In this document: piece by piece, positions 8,472-17,707 of the stretch | Layout: every line of letters starts with the position of its first letter | How positions within the stretch are numbered: the first letter of the stretch is position 1 | DNA from: Cupriavidus pauculus | GTDB taxonomy: Bacteria; Pseudomonadota; Gammaproteobacteria; Burkholderiales; Burkholderiaceae | Direction: 5' to 3' | DNA: 64,000 nucleotides | NCBI RefSeq assembly: GCF_008801835.1 | Contig: NZ_VZOW01000002.1 | Span: 62,001-126,000, forward strand | Program-made: the position numbers and the translations under genes | Notes under the pieces: generated by a model | Seen by the model: only the letters and a program-made list of their open reading frames with translations | What the model was told of the DNA's origin: nothing | Database searches by the model: none

Positions 8472-9674
8472 TCACAGCCCCAGAATCATCTGGCTGATGA
8501 TGTTCTTTTGGATTTCGTTGGAACCACCGTAGATCGACGTCTTGCGGTAGTTGAAGTAGTACGCGGCCAGCGGCGCGGCATCGTCATAGCCGGTCACCGA
8601 ATGCTCGTGCTCGCATTCGAGATACGCGGTGTCGAACGGCTGGGCATACGGTCCAACCGCCTCGACCATCAGCTCCGTCAGCAACTGCTGGATCTCGGTG
8701 CCCTTGATCTTGAGCATCGACGCCTCGGGGCCAGGGCCCTTGCCGGCGGCTTCGCTGGACACCACGCGCAACACGGTGATTTCCAGCGCCATGAGTTCCA
8801 CTTCCAGCGCGGCAACCTTGGCGCCGAACACCGGGTCTTCCAGCAGCGGCTTGCCGTTCTTCTGCTGCTGACGCGCCACGCGCTTCAGGAAGCCCAGCTC
8901 GCGCTTGGAGTTACCCACGCGGGCAATGCCGGTACGCTCGTGGCCGAGCAGGTACTTGGCGTACGTCCAGCCTCGGTTTTCCTCGCCCACGCGGTTCTCG
9001 ACCGGCACCTTGACGTTATCGAAGAAGACTTCGTTCACCTCGTGCTCTTCGTCGAGCATGATGATCGGGCGCACCGTGATGCCCGGCGTCTTCATGTCGA
9101 TCAGCAGGAACGAGATGCCCTCCTGCTTCTTGGCTTCCGGGTCGGTGCGGACCAGGCAGAAGATCATGTCGGCATGTTGGCCCAGCGTGGTCCACGTCTT
9201 CTGGCCATTCACGATGTAGTGCTTGCCGTCCGGCGTCAGTTCGGCGCGCGTCTTCAGCGAGGCAAGATCCGAACCGGAGCCGGGTTCCGAATAACCCTGG
9301 CACCACCAGTCCGTGCAATCGAGGATACGCGGCAGGTAGTACGACTTCTGCTCCGCATTGCCGCACTTCATGATCACCGGCGCAACCATCGCCACGCCGA
9401 ACGGCAGCACGCCGGGCGCGCCGACGCGGGCATTTTCCTCATCCCAGATATGGCGCTGCGTAGCGTTCCAGCCGGTGCCGCCGAATTCGACCGGCCAGTG
9501 CGGGGCCGACCAGCCCTTGCCGGCGAGCGTCTTGTGCCAGCGCACCAGATCGTCGCGGTTGGGGCGGCGATGATTGAGTACCTTTTCGCGGATATCCGCC
9601 GGCAGGTTGGCTTCGAGCCAGCTGCGCACTTCCTGACGGAAGGCGTTGTCGGCCGCCGAGTAGTTGAGATCCAT
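8472..9674 (-). CDS. Acyl-CoA dehydrogenase, large-subunit type
   Basis: FAD-dependent acyl-CoA dehydrogenase, 400 aa, most like the PimC-type large subunit of heteromeric dehydrogenases. Visible landmarks are the flavin-contact segment CQGYSEPGSGSDLASLKT (near 145), NGQKTWTT (near 173), and the C-terminal IYGGSNEIQKNIISQMILGL. The residue before GGSNEI is not the Glu found in medium-chain enzymes, so the catalytic base must lie elsewhere. The start at 9674 (MDLNYSAADN) has GGAGA upstream; the 9686 alternative would overlap that site. First gene of the dehydrogenase pair. Confidence 0.9.
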   Translation of the reverse strand: MDLNYSAADNAFRQEVRSWLEANLPADIREKVLNHRRPNRDDLVRWHKTLAGKGWSAPHWPVEFGGTGWNATQRHIWDEENARVGAPGVLPFGVAMVAPVIMKCGNAEQKSYYLPRILDCTDWWCQGYSEPGSGSDLASLKTRAELTPDGKHYIVNGQKTWTTLGQHADMIFCLVRTDPEAKKQEGISFLLIDMKTPGITVRPIIMLDEEHEVNEVFFDNVKVPVENRVGEENRGWTYAKYLLGHERTGIARVGNSKRELGFLKRVARQQQKNGKPLLEDPVFGAKVAALEVELMALEITVLRVVSSEAAGKGPGPEASMLKIKGTEIQQLLTELMVEAVGPYAQPFDTAYLECEHEHSVTGYDDAAPLAAYYFNYRKTSIYGGSNEIQKNIISQMILGL

Positions 9675-9716
9675 GCCCGTCTCCATTGGTGGTGCCGGCG
9701 CGGGAACCGGCGGTTT

Positions 9717-9748
9717 GTTTTACCTGCGCATCACTGCGCGGGTAAAAC
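9717..9748. repeat. Hairpin between dehydrogenase operon and DUF1178 gene
   Basis: Inverted repeat GTTTTACC/GGTAAAAC (9717-9724 with 9741-9748) enclosing a second stem GCGC/GCGC. Neither strand has a T-tract after it, so it may be an operator or mRNA structure near the promoter of the acyl-CoA dehydrogenase operon rather than a terminator. Confidence 0.4.
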
Positions 9749-9766
9749 CGGGCACAGGATGCTTGT

Positions 9767-10234
9767 TCAGTGGGCCGTCTGCTTCAATGCATCCGGCACG
9801 ATGAGCGGAAAGGCGTCGATACCCTCGTCGGCCAGCGCCTGCACATCTTCGGCAGTTGCCGAACCGCGAATGCCGCGTTCGGGCGCCTCCTGATAATGCA
9901 TACGTCGCGCCTCTTCCACGAAACGCTCGCCAACATCCTCGGTCTGGGCCAGCACCTGGCGCACGGCTTTGAGGTATTGCGCTTGCAGCGCCTGCATCAT
10001 CTGCTGCGCTTGCGCATCGCCCGCATTGCCCGTGCGTGGTTGCGTCGGCGCCTGCCTGGCGGTGGCGCCGGAGAGATTCAGGCGCGGAGCACTGGGCAGG
10101 CGGCTGACCGCATGGTCGCCACAGACCGGACATTGGACGAGGTCACGTGAAATCTGCGTTTGCGCATCTTCTTCCGAGGCAAACCAGCCCTCGAAACGAT
10201 GGTCTTGCGCACAGCACAGGTCGAGCACCTTCAT
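9767..10234 (-). CDS. DUF1178 family protein
   Basis: A conserved proteobacterial protein of unknown function, 155 aa. Cys pairs near the N-terminus (CC at 7-8 and CPVC at 35-38) suggest a small zinc-ribbon-like domain, then a Gln- and Ala-rich helical region and a conserved C-terminal tail with DVQALADEGIDAFPL. The start at 10234 (MKVLDLCC) follows GGAAAG. It lies 196 nt downstream of a Nudix gene on the same strand and could belong to the distal end of the nuo transcription block. Confidence 0.82.
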   Translation of the reverse strand: MKVLDLCCAQDHRFEGWFASEEDAQTQISRDLVQCPVCGDHAVSRLPSAPRLNLSGATARQAPTQPRTGNAGDAQAQQMMQALQAQYLKAVRQVLAQTEDVGERFVEEARRMHYQEAPERGIRGSATAEDVQALADEGIDAFPLIVPDALKQTAH

Positions 10235-10430
10235 GATCTTTCCAGCCCGTCGGGCAATGTTATCCGTGATTCGAAATTTTGTGAACGGTCGTGCTAATTT
10301 TTTTCGTGACCGTTTTCGCCAGGCAGGATGCGTGCAAAACACAATCCTGTCGTCCGCATGCGCCTGGCGTGCCAAACCAAGGGAAAACCCCGTGCCGGCT
10401 GCCCGGCAAGCTTATCAGCAATGCAGCAAA

Positions 10431-11075
10431 TCAGCCGGCCGCGCGACGTGCCGGGAATGGCGGCTCGGCCTGCTCGCCCGGCTGCCAGACCCCCGAGACA
10501 ATTTTCTCCAGCCAGAGCGCGCCGATGATCGTCTTCACGTCGGTGATGCGCCCCTGGCGCACCCAGTCAATGACCTGCCCCACCGGCGTGACAAACGTCT
10601 CCAGGAACTCGCCGTCGTCGAGCTTGGCTTCGCCCGCCGTCAGATCGCGCGCGAGAAAAAGGTCGATGAATTCGGTCGAATAGGAAATCACGGGATGAAT
10701 GCGCGTCAGATAGTCCCAGCGCGTCGCCGTGTAGCCAGTCTCTTCGAGCAGCTCGCGCTGGCCGCAGCGCAACGCACCTTCCTCGGGATCAAGCTTCCCA
10801 GCGGGAAATTCGAGCATGACTTCGCCGACTGGATAGCGGAATTGCCGTTCCATCAGAACGGTGCCATCGTCGAAAAGCGGAATCATCATCACCGCACCGG
10901 GGTGCAATACGTACTCGCGGCCGGTCTGCTTGCCGTCCGGCAGCCGCACGATGTCCTGTTTGAGCGTAAGGAATTTGCCGCGATGAATCGTCGCCGAAGC
11001 GACGGGTACTTCCTTCAGATGATCATCCGATTGATTGGACGATTCGGAAACTGCGGCGGGAGTCTTGTCGGTCAT
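10431..11075 (-). CDS. Nudix hydrolase, ADP-ribose pyrophosphatase type
   Basis: Hydrolyses a nucleoside diphosphate derivative, most likely ADP-ribose to AMP and ribose 5-phosphate, 214 aa. The Nudix box G-x5-E-x7-REL-x-EE-x-G is complete at about residues 93-115 (from GKLDPEE to REL-x-EETG), and upstream residues (VLMERQFRYPVGEVMLEFPAG) match the ADPRase subgroup. The first 25 residues are polar and probably unstructured. It lies 48 nt after DUF2818 and nuoN, a usual beta-proteobacterial arrangement, which may place NAD-linked housekeeping under the nuo promoter. Confidence 0.88.
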   Translation of the reverse strand: MTDKTPAAVSESSNQSDDHLKEVPVASATIHRGKFLTLKQDIVRLPDGKQTGREYVLHPGAVMMIPLFDDGTVLMERQFRYPVGEVMLEFPAGKLDPEEGALRCGQRELLEETGYTATRWDYLTRIHPVISYSTEFIDLFLARDLTAGEAKLDDGEFLETFVTPVGQVIDWVRQGRITDVKTIIGALWLEKIVSGVWQPGEQAEPPFPARRAAG

Positions 11076-11123
11076 GAACGCTCCGGAGTTGCACGAACCC
11101 GGGCGCTGGCAAGGGCCGGCGGA

Positions 11124-11432
11124 TCAGGCCGTGCGATGTTTGACCAGATATTGCCAGGTGAAGCCAGGGAAGGCGAACACCAGCATCATGCACGCGGTGA
11201 TGGCATAGAATTGCCAGCCCTGCGGAAACGTGTTGCCAAGGCTCGCTTCCACTGCAAAGCCGACCATGCCGGCCACCGCGTACCAGACGACGAGTTCAAC
11301 CGCGCGCAGCCACAGCGGCTTGCGGGGCCATTTCAGCCCCACCGCTGCAAACAGGCGCTGGTTGACGAACGGCAGGTTGGCACAGATCAGTGCCAACACG
11401 ATGACAAACCAGCCGCCCGCCGATGAACTCAT
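11124..11432 (-). CDS. DUF2818 membrane protein downstream of nuoN
   Basis: Small integral membrane protein, 102 aa, three predicted helices (about 6-24, 43-66 and 74-95), ending in a basic tail. To my knowledge this DUF2818 family is found just after nuoN in beta-proteobacteria, so it is a candidate accessory or assembly protein of complex I; no function has been assigned that I know of. It starts 23 nt after the nuoN stop in the same direction. Confidence 0.85.
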   Translation of the reverse strand: MSSSAGGWFVIVLALICANLPFVNQRLFAAVGLKWPRKPLWLRAVELVVWYAVAGMVGFAVEASLGNTFPQGWQFYAITACMMLVFAFPGFTWQYLVKHRTA

Positions 11433-11455
11433 GTCGTCGCCTTATCACCTAAGTC

Positions 11456-12931
11456 CTACGAGGCCAGCGTCGCGCGGATGGCCTGGTAGCACAGGTTCAT
11501 CAGCGCCGCGGGGAACAGGCCCAGCAGAATAACGGCCAGGCCGTTCAGGCTCAACACCGAGCGCAAGCCCATCGATGCTTCCAGCGGCTCTTCGCCAGCC
11601 GGTGCGTCGAAGTACATCAGCTTCACGACGCGCAGGTAATAGAACGCACCGATCAGCGAGAACACCACAGCCAGTACGGCAAGCCAGGTCATGCCGGATT
11701 TCACCACTGCCTGCAGCACCGCGAGCTTGGCGTAGAAACCGACGGTCGGCGGGATGCCGGCCATCGAGAACATCATCACCAGCATCAACAGCGCAAACCA
11801 CGGATGGCGGCGCGACATGCCCTTCAGGTCATCGAGCGTTTCGGCTTCGAAGCCCTTGCGCGTACGGATCAGGATCAGCCCGAAGGTGCCGAGCGTGGTC
11901 AGCATGTAGGTGATCGAGTAAAACATCGATGCACTGTATGCGTTGGCCGCGCCGTCAGCCTTGTTGGCCACCACACCGGACAGCATGCCCAGCAGGATGA
12001 AACCCATGTGCGAGATCGTCGAATACGCCAGCATCCGCTTCAGATTGGTCTGAACGATAGCCGTCAGGTTACCGATGATCAGCGATGCAATCGACAGCAC
12101 GACCAGCATCGTCTGCCAGTCCGTGGCCAGCGGCAGCAGGCCCTCGACCAGCAAGCGCATGATCAGCGCGAATGCCGCGACCTTCGGACCGGCGGCGATC
12201 AGCAGCGTCACCGCGGTTGGCGAACCCTGGTAGATATCCGGGATCCACATGTGGAACGGTGCGGCGCCGAGCTTGAACGACACGCCGGCAACAATGAACA
12301 CCACGCCGAACGCCAGCATCGTCGTATTGACGCGGCCGGATTCGACCACACGGAATACCTCGCCGAGATTGAGCGAGCCGGTAGCGCCGTACATCATCGA
12401 CATGCCGTACAGCAGGAAACCCGAAGCGAGTGCGCCGAGTACGAAGTACTTGATCGCCGACTCCGAGGTCACGCGCGAATCGCGGCGCAGTGCAACCAGC
12501 GCGTACGACGACAGCGACAACAGTTCCAGACCGAGGTAGAGCGTCAGGAAGTTGTTGCCAGTGATCATCACGATCTGACCGCCGAGCGTGAACAGCGCGA
12601 GCATGTAGAACTCGCCCGCGAACATGTCGCGCTCACCGAGGTAGGTACGCGTGTAGACCAGCGTGAGCAGCATGCCCAGCGCACAGAATGCCGACAGCAC
12701 GTTGGCCATCGGATCGATTACGACCAGGTTGGCGAACGCATAGTGCGTTTCGCCGCCGGCGGCGTTCATGGCGAACCACACCGCAAGCACCAGCGTGGTC
12801 AGCAGCGAGAGCGGATAAGCCACGCTCGTGCGGGCCTTGCCACGCGCTAGGTCGATCCAGTTGATCGCCGCAATGGCGATCGCCAGGAAGATGATTGGCG
12901 CCACCGGGGCCAGGCTAGAGGACGATTGCAT
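11456..12931 (-). CDS. nuoN: NADH-quinone oxidoreductase subunit N
   Basis: Antiporter-like proton-channel subunit of complex I in the inner membrane, 491 aa, about fourteen helices. Features of the Mrp-antiporter family are visible: a Glu in helix 5 (LGLELLSLSSYALV), a Lys in helix 7 (GVSFKLGAAPFHMWIPDIYQG) and the discontinuous-helix segment SHMGFILLGML. Last of the fourteen nuo genes, 19 nt after nuoM. Confidence 0.96.
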   Translation of the reverse strand: MQSSSSLAPVAPIIFLAIAIAAINWIDLARGKARTSVAYPLSLLTTLVLAVWFAMNAAGGETHYAFANLVVIDPMANVLSAFCALGMLLTLVYTRTYLGERDMFAGEFYMLALFTLGGQIVMITGNNFLTLYLGLELLSLSSYALVALRRDSRVTSESAIKYFVLGALASGFLLYGMSMMYGATGSLNLGEVFRVVESGRVNTTMLAFGVVFIVAGVSFKLGAAPFHMWIPDIYQGSPTAVTLLIAAGPKVAAFALIMRLLVEGLLPLATDWQTMLVVLSIASLIIGNLTAIVQTNLKRMLAYSTISHMGFILLGMLSGVVANKADGAANAYSASMFYSITYMLTTLGTFGLILIRTRKGFEAETLDDLKGMSRRHPWFALLMLVMMFSMAGIPPTVGFYAKLAVLQAVVKSGMTWLAVLAVVFSLIGAFYYLRVVKLMYFDAPAGEEPLEASMGLRSVLSLNGLAVILLGLFPAALMNLCYQAIRATLAS

Positions 12932-12950
12932 GTTGATTTCTCTCCCCCGC

Positions 12951-14417
12951 TTACAGCTTGGACTGTGCCACGTGGGACAGCAGGTTCACCACCGACGCGT
13001 GCATCACATCGGTGAAGGGTTTCGGGTACAAGCCCATGTACAGCGTCAGGATCGCCAGAAGGCCGAGCATGAGGAACTCACGCTTGTTCAGGTCCAGCAA
13101 TTCGCGCACGTGCTGGTGCACGATATCGCCAAAGATCACGCGCTTGACCATCCACAGCGAATATGCAGCGCCGAAGATCAGGGCCGTCGCGGCCAGCAGG
13201 CCGATCCAGAAATTGAACTTGACCGCACCCAGGATCACCATGAATTCGCCCACGAAGCCCGACGTCGCCGGCAGGCCGCAGTTGGCCATGGCGAAAAACA
13301 CCGAGAACGCCGCGAACTTCGGCATCACATTGACCACGCCGCCGTAATCGGCGATCTGGCGCGAGTGCACGCGGTCGTACAGCACGCCGATGCACAGGAA
13401 CATCGCACCCGACACGAAACCGTGCGAGATCATCTGCACGATACCGCCTTCGACGCCGATCTCATTGAAGATGAAGAAGCCCAGCGTCACGAAACCCATG
13501 TGGGCAATCGACGAGTACGCCACGAGCTTTTTCATGTCGGCCTGGACCAGCGCCACGAGGCCGATGTAGATCACCGCGATCAGCGACAGCGTGATGATGA
13601 ACGGCGCCATGTAGTGGCTGGCGTCCGGCGCGATCGGCAGCGAGAACCGCAGGAAACCATACGCACCCAGCTTCAGCATGATTGCCGCCAGCACGACGGA
13701 ACCACCGGTCGGTGCTTCCACGTGAGCATCGGGCAGCCAGGTATGTACCGGCCACATCGGCACCTTCACGGCAAACGCCATGAAGAATGCCACGAAGATC
13801 GCGATCTGCTCCTCGAGCGACAGCTTGGCCTGGTGCCAGGTCAGGATATCGAACGAGCCGGTCTTGTTGTACAGGTACAGCAGCGCAACCAGCGTCAGCA
13901 GCGAGCCGAGCAGCGTGTAGAGGAAGAACTTGAACGCGGCGTAGACGCGGTTCGGACCACCCCAGACACCGATGATGATGTACATCGGGATCAGCGTGGC
14001 TTCGAAGAACACGTAGAACAGCATGCCGTCCAGCGCCGAGAACACGCCGACCATCAGGCCCGACAGGATCAGGAACGCCGCCATGTACTCGGCCACGCGC
14101 TCGGTGATCACTTCCCAGGCCGAGATCACGACGATCACGGTGATGAACGCGGTCAGTACCACAAACCACATCGAGATGCCGTCCACGCCGAGGTGGTAGG
14201 CAATATTGAAGCGTTCGATCCAGTTTGCGTGTTCCACGAACTGCATTGCGGCAGTCGAGGTGTCGAAGTGGAGAACCAGCGGCAGCGTCACGACGAAGCT
14301 CGCGACGGCGCCGAACAGCGACATCCAGCGCACGAAGCATTTGCTGCGGTCGGAACCGAACATCAATACCAGCAGGCCGAAGAAGATAGGCAGCCAGATT
14401 GCGAGAGACAGAACCAT
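12951..14417 (-). CDS. nuoM: NADH-quinone oxidoreductase subunit M
   Basis: Antiporter-like proton-pumping membrane subunit of complex I, 488 aa, about fourteen helices. The channel Glu is in FFEATLIPMYIIIG, the Lys in AVKVPMWPVHTWLPDAHVE, and the second half-channel segment is YSSIAHMGFVTLGFF. Length matches the family. It lies between nuoL and nuoN with gaps of 27 and 19 nt. Confidence 0.96.
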   Translation of the reverse strand: MVLSLAIWLPIFFGLLVLMFGSDRSKCFVRWMSLFGAVASFVVTLPLVLHFDTSTAAMQFVEHANWIERFNIAYHLGVDGISMWFVVLTAFITVIVVISAWEVITERVAEYMAAFLILSGLMVGVFSALDGMLFYVFFEATLIPMYIIIGVWGGPNRVYAAFKFFLYTLLGSLLTLVALLYLYNKTGSFDILTWHQAKLSLEEQIAIFVAFFMAFAVKVPMWPVHTWLPDAHVEAPTGGSVVLAAIMLKLGAYGFLRFSLPIAPDASHYMAPFIITLSLIAVIYIGLVALVQADMKKLVAYSSIAHMGFVTLGFFIFNEIGVEGGIVQMISHGFVSGAMFLCIGVLYDRVHSRQIADYGGVVNVMPKFAAFSVFFAMANCGLPATSGFVGEFMVILGAVKFNFWIGLLAATALIFGAAYSLWMVKRVIFGDIVHQHVRELLDLNKREFLMLGLLAILTLYMGLYPKPFTDVMHASVVNLLSHVAQSKL

Positions 14418-14444
14418 TTCTTTGTTTTCCTTACTTGGTGCCTA

Positions 14445-16529
14445 TCACTTGGTGCCTATCACGCCAGTGATCGTCAGCGTCAGGAGCACCAGCATGCCGA
14501 TGATCATCGCGAAAGCGTAATGGTAGATATAGCCGGACTGCAGATAACGGCTGGCCGAGGCAAACGATGCCACCACGCGGGCCGATCCGTTGACGAAGAG
14601 ACCGTCAATGAAGCTCTGGTCGCCGCCCTTCCACAAGCCCGTGCCTAGCAGCCGCGCACCGCGCGCAAACACTGCCTGGTTGAACGCATCCATGTAGTAC
14701 TTGTTGTCGAGCAACTTGTACAGGCTAGAGAAACGCTGCTTGATGGCCTCGGGGATGTCCGGACGCTTCATGTAGAAGAACCAGGACAGCACCACGCCAG
14801 CAATGGCCAGCCACAGCACCGGCGTCGTCAGCGAGTGAATCGCCATCGGCACCCAGCCGTGGAACGCTTCCTTGAGCTCTTCCATTGCGTGGTGGTTCTC
14901 GCCGACGAAAATCACGTCCTTGAACGCCACGCCGTGCTTGAAGAATTCACCAAACAGCATCGGTTCGATAGCGATGGCGCCAATGATCACCGACGGGATG
15001 GCCAGCAGCACCAGCGGCAGCGTCACCACCCACGGCGACTCGTGCGGCTTCTGGCCCGGGGCCAGACCATGATGATGGTCGTCGCCGTGCGCTTCCTCTT
15101 CTTCCTCGTGATGGTCATGGTGCGCGTGGACCTTGCCGAAACGCTCCTCACCGTGGAACACCAGGAAGTACATGCGGAACGAGTAGAACGCCGTGACGAA
15201 CACACCGGCCAGCACGGCGAAGTAGGCAAAGCCCGAACCCGCCAGGTGCGACTCGGCCACCGCTTCGATGATCGAATCCTTCGAGTAGAAGCCCGAGAAG
15301 AACGGCGTGCCGATCAGGGCAAGCGAACCGACCAGCGACGTGATCCACGTGATGGGCATGTACTTGCGCAGGCCGCCCATGTTGCGGATGTCCTGGTCGT
15401 GGTGCATGCCGATGATCACCGAGCCCGCGGCCAGGAACAGCAGCGCCTTGAAGAATGCGTGCGTCATCAGGTGGAACACTGCCACCGAGTAGGCCGACGC
15501 GCCCAGCGCCACGGTCATGTAGCCAAGCTGCGACAGCGTGGAATACGCCACCACGCGCTTGATGTCGTTCTGGATGATGCCCAGGAAACCCATGAACAGC
15601 GCAGTGATTGCACCGATGACCAGCACGAACGACAGCGCGGTGTCCGACAGTTCGAACAGCGGCGACATGCGCGAGACCATGAAAATGCCGGCGGTCACCA
15701 TGGTGGCCGCGTGGATCAGCGCGGAAATCGGCGTCGGGCCTTCCATCGAATCAGGCAGCCACACGTGCAGCGGGAACTGAGCCGACTTGCCCATCGCGCC
15801 GATGAACAGGCAGATGCAGGCCACGGTAATCATCAGCCAGTCCGTGCCCGGGAAGATCACCGTCGCCAGTTGCTCGCGCTGGGCGAACACGTCCGTGTAG
15901 TTCATGCTGCCGCTGTAGGCCAGCAGCAGGCCGATGCCCAGGATGAAACCGAAGTCGCCCACGCGGTTGACCAGGAACGCCTTCATGTTGGCGAAGATCG
16001 CGGTCGGTCGCGTGTACCAGAAGCCGATCAGCAGGTACGACACCAGACCCACCGCTTCCCAGCCGAAGAACAGCTGCAGGAAGTTGTTGCTCATCACGAG
16101 CATCAACATCGAGAAGGTGAACAGCGAGATGTAGGCGAAGAAGCGGTTGTAGCCAGGATCCCCTTCCATGTAGCCGACGGTGTAGATGTGCACCATCAGC
16201 GAGACGAAGGTTACGACCACCATCATCATCGCGGTCAGCGAATCGACCAGGAAGCCGACCTCGAGCTTCAGCGCACCGATCGTCATCCATTCGTACACGG
16301 TGGCGTTGTAGCCGGCGCCGTTCATCACGTCCAGCAGAACCATCACCGACAGGACGAAGGCGATGGCGACGCCGAGAATCGTCGCCGAATGGGCCGCCAC
16401 CCGGCCGCCGCGCGACTCCGAGGAAAACAGGCCGAAGAACTTGGTACCAAACAGACCGGCTATCGCGGCGCCGGCGAGCGGCGCCAGCGGGATCGCCAGC
16501 AGCAGGTTGGGGTTGAGCGTGGTTGCCAT
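14445..16529 (-). CDS. nuoL: NADH-quinone oxidoreductase subunit L
   Basis: Distal antiporter-like subunit of complex I, 694 aa, longer than M and N because of the C-terminal amphipathic lateral helix and anchor helix. Hallmarks include FFGWEAVGLVSYLLIGFWYTR, KSAQFPLHVWLPDSMEGPTP and YSTLSQLGYM. A His- and Glu-rich cytoplasmic loop (around residue 475: HHDHHEEEEEAHGDDHHH) is striking but falls in a variable region between helices of the family. It follows nuoK by 59 nt. Confidence 0.95.
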   Translation of the reverse strand: MATTLNPNLLLAIPLAPLAGAAIAGLFGTKFFGLFSSESRGGRVAAHSATILGVAIAFVLSVMVLLDVMNGAGYNATVYEWMTIGALKLEVGFLVDSLTAMMMVVVTFVSLMVHIYTVGYMEGDPGYNRFFAYISLFTFSMLMLVMSNNFLQLFFGWEAVGLVSYLLIGFWYTRPTAIFANMKAFLVNRVGDFGFILGIGLLLAYSGSMNYTDVFAQREQLATVIFPGTDWLMITVACICLFIGAMGKSAQFPLHVWLPDSMEGPTPISALIHAATMVTAGIFMVSRMSPLFELSDTALSFVLVIGAITALFMGFLGIIQNDIKRVVAYSTLSQLGYMTVALGASAYSVAVFHLMTHAFFKALLFLAAGSVIIGMHHDQDIRNMGGLRKYMPITWITSLVGSLALIGTPFFSGFYSKDSIIEAVAESHLAGSGFAYFAVLAGVFVTAFYSFRMYFLVFHGEERFGKVHAHHDHHEEEEEAHGDDHHHGLAPGQKPHESPWVVTLPLVLLAIPSVIIGAIAIEPMLFGEFFKHGVAFKDVIFVGENHHAMEELKEAFHGWVPMAIHSLTTPVLWLAIAGVVLSWFFYMKRPDIPEAIKQRFSSLYKLLDNKYYMDAFNQAVFARGARLLGTGLWKGGDQSFIDGLFVNGSARVVASFASASRYLQSGYIYHYAFAMIIGMLVLLTLTITGVIGTK

Positions 16530-16588
16530 AGGACGCTTATTGGTGTGCGGTCAGGGAACAGTCGTGGTTCTGGACGAGGATGGTCATG

Positions 16589-16894
16589 TCAGCCCTTGAG
16601 GGTATCCATGTCATCAACGTTGATCGTGTCCAGGTTACGGAACAGCACGACCAGAATTGCCAGACCGATTGCCGACTCGGCGGCGGCCACCGTGAGGATG
16701 AAGAAAACGAAAACCTGTCCGGCCAGGTCGCCCATGTAGTGCGAGAAGGCGACGAAGTTCATGTTGACCGCAAGCAGCATCAGTTCGAGCGCCATCAGCA
16801 GCACGATGACGTTCTTGCGGTTCAGGAAGATGCCAACGATGCTGATCGCAAAAAGGATGGCACCGAGCACGAGAAAGTGAGCGAGAGACAGCAC
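16589..16894 (-). CDS. nuoK: NADH-quinone oxidoreductase subunit K
   Basis: Small proton-path subunit of complex I, 101 aa, three helices; the conserved membrane Glu residues lie in [12 protein letters not shown] and [11 protein letters not shown] start at a GTG (16894), because GGAGA lies 7 nt upstream and the length then equals the family's. An ATG frame reaching 16939 would overlap the nuoJ coding end and adds non-conserved residues. Confidence 0.93.
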   Translation of the reverse strand: MLSLAHFLVLGAILFAISIVGIFLNRKNVIVLLMALELMLLAVNMNFVAFSHYMGDLAGQVFVFFILTVAAAESAIGLAILVVLFRNLDTINVDDMDTLKG

Positions 16895-16910
16895 AGCGGG
16901 TTCTCCGGGC

Positions 16911-17552
16911 TTAGTTCTTGTTGGCGGTTGCCGCGGCATCCGCTTCGGCCCGGCCCTCGGCCGGCAGTTTCACCAGGCGCACGCGCTCGTCGCGGCGCAC
17001 GCGCAGCTGCGCGCCCACGTCCTGCGCCTTGACGTCCTTGCGGCGGCGCAGGGTCAGCGCCACGGCCGCGATGATCGCCACCAGGAGGATCACGCCCGCC
17101 ACTTCGAAGGCGTAGATGTAGTCCGTGTAGATCAGCTTGCCCAGCGCGGCGGTGTTCGAGTAGGTCGGATCCTGCGCACCGGGTGGCAGCACGGCGTTGG
17201 TGGTGCCGACGAAGTTACGCACCAGCACGATCGCCATTTCCGCGATGATCAGCGCGCCCACTACCGAGGCCATCGGCACGTAAGTCCAGAAGTCGCGCCG
17301 CAGGTGCTCGATGTCGATATCGATCATCATCACGACGAACAGGAACAGCACCATCACGGCGCCGACGTAGACCAGCACAAGCAAGATGGCGAGGAACTCG
17401 GCCTTCAGGATCATCCAGATCGCTGCGGCCGTGAAAAACGCCAGGACGAGGAACAGTGCGGAATGCACCGGATTCTTCGCGGTGATGACTTTCAGTGCAG
17501 ACAGCACCAGCACCAACGCAAAGACATAGAAGATGGTGGTCGTGAGTTCCAT
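16911..17552 (-). CDS. nuoJ: NADH-quinone oxidoreductase subunit J
   Basis: Membrane subunit of complex I lining the central proton path, 213 aa, five helices with the conserved Tyr-containing helix 3 ([20 protein letters not shown]). The cytoplasmic C-terminal tail is longer and richer in charged residues and Ala than in E. coli. The start at 17552 ([11 protein letters not shown]) fits the family; the open frame upstream crosses the long nuoI-nuoJ gap and is not coding. Confidence 0.94.
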   Translation of the reverse strand: MELTTTIFYVFALVLVLSALKVITAKNPVHSALFLVLAFFTAAAIWMILKAEFLAILLVLVYVGAVMVLFLFVVMMIDIDIEHLRRDFWTYVPMASVVGALIIAEMAIVLVRNFVGTTNAVLPPGAQDPTYSNTAALGKLIYTDYIYAFEVAGVILLVAIIAAVALTLRRRKDVKAQDVGAQLRVRRDERVRLVKLPAEGRAEADAAATANKN

Positions 17553-17707
17553 GGTCCGTATCGGATCCTCTTTGAGCCGGCCGGCGAGGCGCCCTGCTGG
17601 GCGACCCGCTTGCGGCGCGGCATCCTTCCGTGGCCCCTGCGGGGCCGATTCAATTTCGTTTGCCGGGCCGGGACACTGCGTGCCCTGCCCGACCCTGCCT
17701 GGATCGC
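17553..17707 (-). other. 155-bp nuoI-nuoJ intercistronic region with hairpins
   Basis: An unusually long gap inside the nuo operon. It is very G+C-rich and holds a tight hairpin GGCCCC-TGC-GGGGCC around 17634-17648. No T-tract follows, so it looks like an mRNA-processing or stability element rather than a terminator. I see no gene in it. Confidence 0.4.

Noticed and set aside
9717-9748. Hairpin as a terminator of the DUF1178 gene
   Set aside because: There is no T-run on either side, and it lies among probable promoter sequences of the dehydrogenase operon.
15080-15125. His/Glu-rich loop of NuoL as a metal-binding novelty
   Set aside because: It lies in a loop that is variable in length and composition in NuoL relatives, so it is most likely neutral variation.
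17553-17707. A small gene between nuoI and nuoJ
   Set aside because: Open frames here lack ribosome sites and family resemblance; the DNA is hairpin-rich spacer.
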